Of a stretch of 64,000 bases of DNA, positions 1-9,840 are shown piece by piece. Position numbers and translations under genes: made by a program. The notes below the pieces were generated by a model. That model saw only the letters and a list, made by a program, of their open reading frames with translations, searched no databases and was not told the origin of the DNA. This DNA is from Bromus sterilis (taxonomy: Eukaryota; Streptophyta; Magnoliopsida; Poales; Poaceae), in assembly GCA_950022295.1 (NCBI GenBank), contig OX465595.1, forward strand, positions 219,941,770 to 220,005,769, given 5' to 3'. How positions within the stretch are numbered: position 1 is the stretch's first letter; each line of letters opens with the position of its first letter.

Positions 1-318
1 CTAACACTGATTCAGCCACGCTACAAGCTGGGTGATGGTTAGTCTTGCTCCCTGCTGGGTTGATGAGGGGGCGATCTTGAACTTGCACGGCGGCCTCCGC
101 TTGCGCGCACGCTTTGTAGAGCCGCGCGTTCAGCACGGCCTTGATCCGCATATGCGCACGCGTGTGGCGGCGACTGGCAGCCACCCTTGCGCGGTTGATG
201 GAGATGCTGAAGGCGGCGAAAGTGAAGATGACGAAGATGACATGTACGCTAGCCCTCCTTCTAGCGCCAGATGTCGATGTCGGGGACACCGGGGGGACCG
301 CGGAGGTCCCCTTTGATG
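1..318 (+). repeat. Direct-repeat module, copy 1 (cut by window edge)
   Basis: This GC-rich segment is closely similar to 7793-7973 plus 9493-9625. Shared landmarks are a GGTGATGGTTAGTCTTGC run, CGGCGGCCTCC, and CCAGATGTCGATGTCG followed by a GGGGGACCGCGG run. The copies stop matching after CCCCTTT. Open frames in it differ between copies, so I do not call a gene. It continues into sequence containing TTTACCCAG, as in other grass repeats of this kind. Confidence 0.75.
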
Positions 319-799
319 GGGGATCGTTGTGGGAAGCTCACGGAATAGCATAATTGTCGATCGCCAGATGATGATGAATACACAGTGATTTACCCAGATT
401 TAGGCCATCCAGAGACTAAAAGCCATACTCCTGCTTGTCTGATATTTTCTTGTGGTGGAACATAATGTTACAAGATGATCCTCCGGGAAGGATTTCCTAT
501 CCTACGCTCTCGTATTCTTCTCTTGGCTAGCTAGGATGAACTGGGGATAAGCCAAAAGTTGGCTACGATGTGGCCGACATCTCCCTTTTATAGCTCAAGG
601 GTATTGTCGCAAATGCCACCGCTCTTGAGGGGCGGCGCGGTGACAGCGGGTAACCTGCGTGCGCTGAGTCACTAGGAGGTGCGCGCTAGGTGTCGCTTCG
701 CGCCCGCCACGTGCAGAGACTTGTCTCCCGATTCTCCGGAAAGGTCGTTGGGAAAAAACCTCTCCACTCTTTAGCTGTCTTGTTTCTTTTATACTAGGG
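319..799. other. Repeat-derived spacer with TTTACCCAG segment
   Basis: No gene is supported. The segment carries GATTTACCCAGATTTAGGCC near 389, which resembles GGATTTACCCAGGTTCATCC near 52950. The reading here runs from the end of module copy 1 to the target-site duplication of the solo LTR. Confidence 0.5.
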
Positions 800-804
800 G
801 AGGA
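800..804. repeat. Left target-site duplication GAGGA of solo LTR 805-4565
   Basis: GAGGA stands directly before TGTAACTGCCC and recurs at 4566-4570 directly after the other LTR end. A 5-bp duplication is what gypsy integrases make. Confidence 0.75.
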
Positions 805-3800
805 TGTAACTGCCCGGAAATTCAACCCTAATTAAAAAATTTGTTTGTTGCGTTGATGTGATGATTGCCTGTATTGTTTGCAGTGTTTGCTTCGCCGAAT
901 TTTATGCGAGACCGACCCTTTTCCCACCATGGCACGCGACCTTTGTGACACCGGGTTTCACCCGAGCACTGTCGCAACTTCCGGCACAAGACCAGCCATC
1001 GCCATCGAAACGGAAAACCCTCATTTATATTTAAATGGGTTATTTTATCAGGAGGTGCTCGACGTTCTCATTTGGCGTTAAACGTTGTAGACGACGTGGT
1101 TATCATGTTGCGACGATGGGTTTTGATTTTCGTGCGATTCCGACTTCGTGTGCCAGGCATGTTAAACGACCGGATGTGCCAGGCATAGTAGCCGATGTAA
1201 TTCCATGGGCGTATTTATAAAGTTTCACCGGGCCGCCAACCGACCAACGAGATGTTTCCCTCTTATCTGCTAATCAAAACCCACGCAAAATCTGGCCCAA
1301 AAACCCCTCTAACAGGCCCAAAAACAACCAATTTAGGCTTCCCCAAACATTTGCTATAAAAGGGAGGCAACCACTTGCCATTTGGAGCAGCCCTAGCCTA
1401 CCCTAATCCCCACCTCCTCCCGTGGAGGCCTCCTCGCGCCCGAGCGCCCGTGCTCGTCCCCCCCCCCTGCCGGCGCGCCGCCAACGAGCCACCATCCATG
1501 CCGCCCCCAGCACCAGGTCGCCGCGCCCCCTTCTCCTCTCCTCTCCTCTCCCTCTCTCCATCTCACATCTCTCCTCTCTGTCTTGCACGTCGACCGCGCC
1601 ATGGACGACCCGGAGGTCACCGCGACCACGAAGCTCGAGCCCGCGTCTCTCCATGGCCTCACTAATGACGAGCCTCACCGGATACGGCACCCCGGCCTCC
1701 TCCGCGCCTCCCCTCCTAGCCCCGCCGCCCAGATCGTCTGACAGGGACGAGGTCCCATGCCCGCTGCTCGTCCGCTCACGTTAGGGATGGGCCACGCCAA
1801 AGCCAGCCCAACTGCACCCTACGCCCCAGGTCCCAATCCGCCTCGCCCCAGCCTGGCTCCAGCGGCCCACATTCCAGCGTGGCCCGTGGCTCATCTTCGC
1901 CCTGTCCGCGCGATGCTTATCCAGCGCCCACCCCTCAAAGTTGGGCTCGACGCACGGTGAGCGCCCAACCGCCACTGTTTTTTTTTCATTTTCTTTTTCT
2001 TTTGTTTTGTTTCTGTTGGGCTCGGCCACCTCCTATTGTGCCCAGTGCGTGCTATTTAGCTATGTCTCGCACCCCTGTATGGCCTGTTTAGTGATGTTTC
2101 GTCCCAGTAGATGTTTTTGGTTTTTTCTGTATTTATTATTTGGCAGATTATTGTTGTAACTTGCGATAGCTATATCTTTTCAACCGTAGCTCGGATAGCG
2201 ACGTGTTAAACATGAACGTTGCTTAGTTTTCTGTGTAAATTAGTAAAATGTGCTCTTTTGCCATGTTTTCACTTGTGTATATGTAGTTTTACTGCTAATT
2301 ACCACTGCTTGCCAGCGTAAACTGTTTAATTAATAACTTTTTAACCGTTGCTCTGTTTAAAATGTTCTTTATATCTAACTTTACTAGAATTTCGTGTAGA
2401 TTGTGAATATGCTTCTCTTGGTTGCTAATAAAAAAATATGATTTCGGTCAGAACCGTACCGAATTCCATTTTTATCATGGGGTCCGCAATAGTTTGCCAT
2501 GTATAGGTTTTACCCCCACTTAAAGTGAATAGAGTAGATAGATTTCTTATGCTTCACCTCTTGCCATGTTTGTGTGACATGCCATGTTTGAGTGAGATGC
2601 CATGTTAACAACCTTTTCTCATCTTGTGTAGCTAAACAACTTGAACCCTTGTAAATGCGCGGTATCGTCGCGTGTGACGAGTACTCCACTTAAGTTGTTA
2701 GTAACCGCTCTCGACGATAGATGCTATACCGTTGTGCGTTGTCTCGTGTTGCCTTCTTGATATTGTTTGTTAGTGATTGCTTTGTAGTAATATATGCTTG
2801 CTCGTAGTTTATGTTTCCAGTGTTTACCTCTTGTGTGCATCCGCGGGTACTCTCGGAGACGATGCGATCGAGCTCGCGATTTCCTACACCTTCGGAACCC
2901 GACTTATCAACAGGCAAGGACTATACATTACTTATGATCCATTCTATTATAACCAGCGGTTTGCATGCTAGTCTAGGTTAGGTTCGATGTTTGATCCTAC
3001 CACATGTTTACAGCCTCTCTTAAACCGATACATCCAAGTCCCCTACCAGCAAACCATGTACTACTATGTTACTATTGCTTGTTGCTCAGCCCCTGCTTAG
3101 TATGCATGCTTAGGATGCTACGAATGTTACCCTGTTACTCCTTAGATTGGGCTATCACATTATTATATTGTTGTGGATGATATGATTATTATAATGGTGG
3201 CTACACTCGACGAAGGATGGAAGGTCTAGGCTATCCCGCCCCGATGCTTTGTTCCATTCGAGTCACCTAGGATCCGAGTTCCGGGTATAGTGTCTCTTGA
3301 CGAGCATGCCTAACCGCGTGTGGGATACTATGGGGTCCCCTTTTCTTACCTAGCTAGCTTCAAACATTTCTAGAGGTGGCCCAAGCCGATTTACCATTTG
3401 CAAACCATGCATATATGTCTGTTGGGTCGCTCCTAGCAGACATCCTTTAAAACAACTTGGGCCAGTGGAGACATGGTTTCTCTGTTGGTCCACCCGATCA
3501 GCTAGGAGTCGTCCCCATGTGAGGTGACCCGGTAATCTGACCTTCATCAGCTAGAAGAGTCCGATCCGAGAGTGCGGACGGCTTTTGGATTCGGTGTCAA
3601 CTCCCCAGAGGCTACCCGAATTAGTGCGTTGTTAGTTAGAGGGACCTATCATTTCAGATCTCTCGAAACTAAATCATAAAATGGTTGCCTATGATGGGTA
3701 GCAACTGAGAGAGATGGGCGTGCATGCAGAGCCTTGTAATGGGCAGTTGGTACACCCTGTAGGGTTAAATCTTTTCGAGAAGCCGTGTCCACGGTTATGG

Positions 3801-4565
3801 ACGACTTGAGACCTACTCCTTGTTCATAGACAACAACAATTGAGATAATCTTAATAATTTGATCAATGTGTGTGTGTCTTGACTGCTTCTTCTTCGTCGG
3901 GATGCGAAGGAGAGGACAAGGATAGGATAGGTTTATGTTTGTGTAAGTAGCTGATAGAAAGACTTGTTGGACGCGATTCCTCATCGGATGCTCGGCTTCT
4001 TATCTTACTCTCTATATCGTTAGCCACTTCATAAATGCTAGTGTGGCAGCAACCTCACCACTTACCCCATCCTTACCGTGAACTACTAGTTATCCTAGTA
4101 TGACGAGTGATGAAGTACTTGCTGGGTCAGTTGACCACTACAGTTGGATGATGAGTACTTCTGTACTCATGATACTACCCCCTAACTCTTTTCAGGGTTA
4201 TTGCTCGACAACAGGTATGGTGATCGATGTTTCACGTGGAGACTCGACGACTACTAGTTAGGTGGATCCCGGCGGAGGGCTTGGACCCGTGTGGTTATGG
4301 GGATCGATGATTTTCACTTTGCCACTAGGTATTTGATTGTAGTCTGTACTCAGACATGTATCTTCCGCTGATGTATTGTATTAAGGCAGTTGTATGCCGG
4401 TTGTATGAGATGTTGTATCCTTTTAGCTGTAATGTTGTGATATCACATTGGTAATCCGGGGCATATAGCATCGTCATATGTTGCGATGGGACCGATATGT
4501 GCTTCGTCCCTGGATCTGAATGGAAACATCTAGATCTGGTACAATACCCCATATAGGGACTTATA
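805..4565 (+). mobile_element. Solo LTR, 3.76 kb, gypsy-like
   Basis: The segment opens with TGTAACTGCCCGG and ends ACTTATA, where the expected final CA has become TA. It is flanked by GAGGA on both sides and holds no gag or pol, so it is a solo LTR left by LTR-LTR recombination. A TATA box (CTATAAAAGG) lies at 1354-1363 ahead of a CT-rich leader. The opening 250 bp match 56552-56830, a truncated relative. The palindrome AAGCCGTGTCCACGGTTATG near 3780 and the GTCACCTAGG block near 3263 are shared with element B's LTRs. ORFs inside it are not conserved in the related LTR and are treated as chance. Confidence 0.8.
1354..1363 (+). promoter_or_regulatory. Putative TATA box of solo LTR
   Basis: CTATAAAAGG stands about 550 bp into the LTR and is followed by a pyrimidine-rich stretch, as expected for an LTR promoter. 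Activity is inferred only. Confidence 0.5.
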
Positions 4566-4570
4566 GAGGA
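4566..4570. repeat. Right target-site duplication GAGGA
   Basis: This is the partner of 800-804 and fixes the right edge of the solo LTR. Confidence 0.75.
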
Positions 4571-4576
4571 TGAGGC

Positions 4577-4692
4577 TGCTTGGCCCCTAATCCAACTATT
4601 CCTTGGTCTTCAAGCCTGTTCCTCCTTGGTCTTCAAGGCAACTGCTCCTTGGACCTCAAGCCAACCATTCCTTGGCCCTTAAGATAACCTTT
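4577..4692 (+). repeat. 23-bp minisatellite, about five degenerate copies
   Basis: Units begin CCTTGGTCTTCAAGCC or variants and recur every 23 bp (for example at 4601, 4624 and 4647). Nothing indicates coding function. Confidence 0.7.
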
Positions 4693-5097
4693 GTTGGGTT
4701 CTGGGATCTTTGGCACAACATTGGTAGACATATATTTTCGAGGCCCTATATGACCTCGGATGAAAGAGTGGTCAACAACAAAGTTGTATCCCGCGAAATT
4801 TCCAACAACTTTCATATTGAGCGTTTTTTGATTCGAGACCATCTTGAAGGATTTTTTGCCTGATTAAGCTGCTGGATGTCAGCTATAGACAGTTCCGGAA
4901 AGGCTTGTGCTGAAATGCCTCCGGCTTCTAGGAAGTGATATTATTTTTCCGGCAAGGTTCCTGTATGGCACCGCGTGTAACAAGGTTCCTGGAGATCCCT
5001 ATTTCCACAGTACCGACAGTAGCCCCCGAGCCTAGGCCAGACGAGTGAACTCCACACTGTCTGGGCTAGGTCTCTGCTCTTGCTCGATAGCTTCCAG
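4693..5097. other. Repeat-derived spacer containing GACAGTAGCCCCCGAG
   Basis: I see no gene. GACAGTAGCCCCCGAG near 5016 closely matches GACAGTAGCCCCCAAG near 53368. This suggests both belong to the same kind of element, in which TTTACCCAG and this motif lie some hundred bases apart. Confidence 0.45.
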
Positions 5098-5985
5098 AAA
5101 TAGTCTTCTGGAAATGTTGATGATCTTCCGGGGATACACATCGTAGAATATTGGTAATCATCCGGGAATAAACATCCGGGAATATTGAAAATCGTCCGGG
5201 AATAAACATACAGGAATACTGATAACCGTCCGGGAATAAACATGCGGAAATATTGATAATCGTCCAGGAATAAACATCCGGGAATATTGATAATTGTCCG
5301 GGAATAAACTTTCGGGAATATTGATAATCGTCTGGGAATAAACATCTTGGAATATTGATAATCGTCCCGGAATAAACATCCGGGAATATGATAATCGTCC
5401 GGAAGTAAACATCTTGGAATATTGATAATTTTCTGGGAATAAACATTCGGGAATATGATAATCGTCCGGAAATAAGCATCTTGGAATATTGATAATCGTC
5501 CGGGATTAACATCCGGGGATATGATAATCCTCCGGGAATAAACATCCGGGAATATTGATAAGCGTCCGAGAATAAACATCCGGGAATATTGATAATCGTC
5601 CGGGAATAAACATCCGGGAATATTGATAATCGTTCGGAAATAAACATCCGGGAATATGATAATCGTCTGGGAATAAACATCTTGGAATATTGATAATCGT
5701 CCGGGAATAAACATTCGGGAATATGATAATCGTCCGGAAGTAAACATCTTGGAATATTGATAATCGTCCGGGAATAAACATCCGGGAATATGATAATCAT
5801 CCTGGAATATTGATAAGCGTCCGAGAATAAACATCCGGGAATATTGATAATCGTCCGGGAATAAACATCCGGGAATATTGATAATCGTTCGGAAATAAAC
5901 ATTCGGGAATATGATAATCGTCCGGAATAAACATTCGGGAATATTGACAATCTTCCGGGAATAAACATCTGGGAACATGATAAGC
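5098..5985 (+). repeat. 33/34-bp minisatellite, about 26 copies
   Basis: Units read roughly CGTCCGGGAATAAACATCC plus GGGAATATTGATAAT, alternating with a form one base shorter (GGGAATATGATAAT) and a variant with CATCTTGGAATATT. The minus strand lacks stops in all three frames of the unit. Long ORFs (for example 4941-6080) therefore run through it by composition and are not called genes. Blocks of several units recur about 330 bp and 254 bp apart, which points to higher-order duplication. Confidence 0.9.
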
Positions 5986-6370
5986 TTCATTTGGACCCGG
6001 AGGCCGCTTTTTACTTGTCTGTTGCTGAAGACAAAATCGGGTAATAACATGATGCTTACGGGTAGACGATACTTCCGCATACACTCGATGTTTCATGAGT
6101 CATTCACAGGGACTTCATCTCCGGTCTCTAGCCGGACGGATCCAGGCTTAGAAACTTTCATTACCCCAAAAAGGACCATCTGGTTTTCTGCGATAACTTG
6201 TTTAAGACCCTTCCCGAATTATTGCGGCGAAGGACAAGATCACAGTCCTCGAGCATCTTGGAACAGACATGGAAGCACTGATAGTGGTGCGGACTCTATC
6301 GATAGCGCGTGGTGCGCATGACACCCCAGGTAAGAGGATAGGATGGTGGCTTTGCTTGATCACGGATATC
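5986..6370. other. Unassigned spacer between two minisatellites
   Basis: This is unique-looking sequence with no supported gene, repeat or LTR boundary. Confidence 0.4.
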
Positions 6371-7496
6371 TTGTCGGGGTTTATTTCTATATCGCAGAGC
6401 GGTGATAGAAACCAAGGGAGCTTGTCTTAACTCTTGTCGGGGTTTATTTCTTCATCGTGGAGCGATGATAGAAACCAAGTGAGCATATCTCTACTGTGCC
6501 GGGGTTTATTTCTACATCACGGAGCGATGGTAGAAAACGTTGAACATATATCTACTTGTCCCGGGGTTTATATCCACATCACGGAGCGATGGTAGAAACC
6601 CGGTGAGCATTTCTCTACTCGTGTCGGGGTGTATTTCTACATCGCGGAGCGATGGTAGAAACCCGGTGAGCATATCTCTACTCGTGCGGAGGTTTATTTC
6701 TACATCACGGAGCGATGGTAGAAACCCGGTGAGCATATCTCTACTCTTGCCGGCGTTTATTTATAGATCGCGAAGCGATGGTAGAAACCCTGTGAGCATA
6801 TCTCTACTTGTGCCGTGGTTTATTTCTACATCGCAGAGCGATGGTAGAAACCCGGTGAACATGTCTCTACTCGTGCCGGGTTTATTTCTACATCGCAGAG
6901 CGATGGTAGAAACTCGGTGAGCGTATCTCTACTCGTGCCGGGGTTTATTTCTACATCTCGGAGCGATGGTAGAAACCCGGTGAGCATATCTCTACTCGTG
7001 CTGGGGTTTATTTCTACATCGCGGAGCGATGGTAGAAACCCGATGAGCATATCTCTAATCTTGCCGGGGTTTATTTCTACATCGAGGAGTGATGGTAGAA
7101 ACCCGGTGAGCATATCTCTACTCTTGCCGGGGTTTATTTCTACATCGCGGAGCGATGGTAGAAACCCGGTGAGAATGTCTCTACTCGTGCCGGGGTTTAT
7201 TTCTACATCACGGAGCGATGTTAGAAACCCGGTGAGCATATCTCTACTCGTGCCGGGGTTTATTTCTACATCGCGGAGCGATGGTAGGAACCCGGTGTGC
7301 ATATCTCTACGCTTGCCGGATTTTATTTCTACATCTCCGAGCGATGGGAGAAACCCGGTGAGCATGTCTCTACTCGTGCCGGGGTTTATTTTTACATCGC
7401 GGTGTGATGGTAGAAACCTGGTGAGCATATCTTTACTCTTGCTAGGGTTTATTTCTACGTAGCGGAGCGATGGTAGAAACCCGGTGAGCATATCTC
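6371..7496 (+). repeat. 63-bp hairpin minisatellite, about 18 copies
   Basis: Units start with GGGGTTTATTTCTACATCGC, followed by GGAGCGATGGTAGAAACCC, GGTGAGCATATCTC and TACTCGTGC. The period is 63 bp, so the reading frame is kept. The plus strand reads a 21-residue repeat with SRSDGRNPVSISLL, and the minus strand reads one with LTGFLPSLRDVEINPG. Within each unit GGTTTATTTCTACATCGC can pair imperfectly with GCGATGGTAGAAACC across a 3-nt loop. Open frames on both strands favour a compositional effect over a gene. Confidence 0.9.
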
Positions 7497-7506
7497 CATG
7501 TACCTT

Positions 7507-7650
7507 GAATATGCACTTCTCGGGGAATAAATATACCATGCCGGGGAATAAAGATGACCATCTCAGGGAATAATGATGCCATCCCGAGGAATAAAGATGC
7601 CATCCTAGGGAATAAAGATACCGTCCCGGAGAATAATGATGCCATCCCGA
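7507..7650 (+). repeat. 21-bp minisatellite, about six copies
   Basis: Units resemble CGAGGAATAAAGATGCCATCC. The GGGAATAAA core is also present in the 33/34-bp array, so the two arrays may share an origin. Confidence 0.7.
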
Positions 7651-7792
7651 GTTCCGGGCATGCTCAATCGCTTGGATCTGGTCGGGGTTTATTTCCATGC
7701 CGTGAAAAGAAAACAGAAACCCGAGGAGCTTGCCGGAGAGAGCCCCGAAAATGCACTTCCATCCACTGCGGCTTTCGTCGCTAACTCTCGTG
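7651..7792. other. Short spacer leading into module copy 2
   Basis: No gene is supported. It includes GGTCGGGGTTTATTTCC near 7680, a remnant of the 63-bp unit. Confidence 0.4.
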
Positions 7793-7968
7793 CTAACGCC
7801 GATTCACCCATGCAATAAGCTAGGTGATGGTTAGTCTTGCTCCCTAATGGGTTGATGAGGGGGCGTTGTTGAACTTGCACGGCGGCCTCCTCTTGCGCGC
7901 ACGCTCAGTAGAGCCGCGCGCTGAGCACAACCTTGATGCACAGATGCACACACGTGTGGCGGCGACTA

Positions 7969-7973
7969 GACGC
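7969..7973. repeat. Left target-site duplication GACGC
   Basis: GACGC precedes TGATACGTCC and is repeated at 9488-9492 after GGGTCATCA. Confidence 0.85.
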
Positions 7974-9487
7974 TGATACGTCCAAAATGCATCACTATTT
8001 TATATCGTAATTCATCCTTATTCTTTGATATATTTTTCATTACGATGATGTTCTTATGTTGTTTTGGCTTGTTTTACACAGTTTGCAACTTTCCAGTGCC
8101 GAAGCAGCAGACGCACGATTCATCGGTAAAAAGTGGACGCTGAGTTGCTTAATAAGAACACCTCCAAATTACCTAAAAATCGACGGCGGGTGTTTTTGAG
8201 AGGATTGACGAAGACACGCGAAAGAGGGAAAAGAGGGGGGCCATAGGGTGCCCAGGCGGCCACCTGGCGCGGCCCCCACCCTGGCCGCGGCGGGAGGGTG
8301 CCTGGAGCCCTGGGGCCACTACCGGCTCCCCCCCTCTGGCCTATATACTCTTCGTCGCCCGAAAACCCTAAAAATAAGAGTTTTTACGGAGTTCCGCCAC
8401 TGCTCCGTGGCGGAAACCTACAGAGAAGAAAAGGGATCTCCGGAGGGCAGATTCTGCTGAGGAGATCACCTCCCGGAAGGGGAGATCATCACCACCGTCA
8501 TCACCATCATCACGGGCATCATCGAGATCATCATCAACATCATCCCCAACTTCAGCACCAACTTGATCTTCATCCAATCTCATATCATAATTGCAACTTG
8601 CGTTGTAACTCGTACTATCTACCCTCTCTACTCTATCGGTGTTGATTACTACTTTGTGGTGAATGCTATTGAGTTTTGTTGGAGGAATATCGTTATGACC
8701 AGATTGTTACCACTTATTTATCACCTCTGATCATGATCTCTTTTATGTCTTGTGAGTAGTTACTTTAGTTCTTGAGGACATGGGAGAAGTCTTGTTGTTA
8801 GTAGTCATATGATGTTGAAGTAATTTGTGTTGTTTGATATTTAAGTTGTGTTGTTATTTTCCTAGTGGTGTTGTGTGAGTCGAACACTCAACACTTCGCC
8901 TTATTAAGGACCTAGGGGAATACATTATGTATAAAGAATGCTTACGGTGGGTTGCCGGAGTGACAGAAACCTGAACCCCAGTTTGCACACTTTTTCCCAA
9001 GGGAACAATGGATCCTTGATCTTATTGCTGTGGTTAGGCTTTGCCTTAATTTCTATCTTGTATTTGCGGATCCTTGCAAGTTGTTCAATCATAAGATTAC
9101 ACTTATCTTAGTCTAGAAGGTGTGCTAGCATAGATCCACCCTCTCAACACTTATCAACACTACACACAGTGCTGATACAGAGTATGGCGAAAGCACGTGA
9201 CTACTTCTCCATGTGTCCTCAAGAATGCTTTAGTCTTTATATGTTCAGTAACCAGGCTTATGCTTTGCTCAAAAGGATTGGGCCACTTGATGCTCCTCAA
9301 CGCTATTTACTTTGCTTGCTTTTATCTTACTGTTGCTTATACGAAAAACCCCTAAAAAGTTACCTTTTAGTGCTTGCAGTTTTTCCTCGTCCAAAATCAC
9401 TTATCAAAACCTTTCGCTCCTCGTTGGGTTCGAAACTCTTACTTATCGGATACGCTGCAATAGATCCCTGACAGTTGTGGGTCATCA
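7974..9487 (+). mobile_element. Solo LTR, 1.51 kb, TGATACGTCC type
   Basis: The segment begins TGATACGTCCAAAATGC and ends GTGGGTCATCA, with perfect 5-bp duplications GACGC outside. It restores a continuous match of module copy 2 to copy 1 when removed. A TATA-like CCTATATACTC lies near 8340, followed by CGCCCGAAAACCCTAAA. A CAT/ATC microsatellite lies at about 8485-8550 and explains the His-rich ORF there. Terminal sequence is typical of large Triticeae LTRs; the superfamily cannot be settled without internal sequence. Confidence 0.88.
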
Positions 9488-9492
9488 GACGC
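9488..9492. repeat. Right target-site duplication GACGC
   Basis: This is the partner of 7969-7973. Sequence after it resumes module copy 2 (GCCCTTGCGCGGTTGATGG). Confidence 0.85.
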
Positions 9493-9625
9493 CGCCCTTG
9501 CGCGGTTGATGGAGATGCTGAAGGCGGCGAAGGCGAAGATGACGAAGCTGACGTGTGCGCTATCCCTCCTTCTAGAGCCAGATGTCGATGTCGAGGACAC
9601 CAGGGGGACCGCGGAGATCCCCTTT

Positions 9626-9840
9626 AGCTATGATTCTGCTATCAAAGGCCCGTTCCCGAGACATAGCAGACACGGTCGCCCGACCAATTACTCCTGGGAG
9701 AACTACAACATTATGCAGGAGTTCAAACGGCGAGGAGGAAATGGTGGTGGACACCAAGGACCCCCTCGGTCAGGTTCGGGAGTCGGTTATAATAACGGAA
9801 ACCAACAACCTAGTCATCAGGGAGCCGGCTACAACAATAA
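9626..9840 (+). pseudogene. Element D: gag C-terminal fragment (Tat-type gypsy)
   Basis: The frame reads DSAIKGPFPRHSRHGRPTNY, then a Gly/Asn/Gln-rich low-complexity tail (GYNNGNQQPSHQGAGYNN) typical of the region after capsid in plant gypsy gag. The frame is cut at 9840 by the LTR of element A. Equivalent Asn/Gln/Ser-rich coding sequence resumes at 47280 (NNQ...), 37 kb away. The 5' side is also lost at the junction with module copy 2 near 9625. Assignment to the Tat lineage comes from the protease and RT pieces downstream. It is a broken fragment. Confidence 0.65.

Larger units (their letters stand above)
7793..9625 (+). repeat. Direct-repeat module, copy 2, split by a solo LTR
   Basis: 7793-7973 and 9493-9625 together match 1-318. 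The copy is interrupted at GACGC by the LTR at 7974-9487. It ends at CCCCTTT near 9625, where a gypsy gag fragment begins abruptly. Confidence 0.75.

Noticed and set aside
4941..6080. Minus-strand ORF of 379 codons, with several overlapping ORFs in other frames
   Set aside because: It lies in the 33/34-bp array, whose unit has no stop in any minus-strand frame. Openness follows from repeat composition.
5098..7496. Tandem arrays as CRISPR
   Set aside because: There are no unique spacers between identical repeats, and the setting is plant retrotransposon DNA.
6826..7698. 290-codon ORF of 21-residue repeats as a repeat protein gene
   Set aside because: The opposite strand is equally open, no start context or flanking gene structure is seen, and the ends fall in other repeats. 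Kept only as a structural finding.
8248..8645. His-rich ORFs in the 1.5-kb solo LTR
   Set aside because: The His run comes from a CAT/ATC microsatellite inside an LTR.
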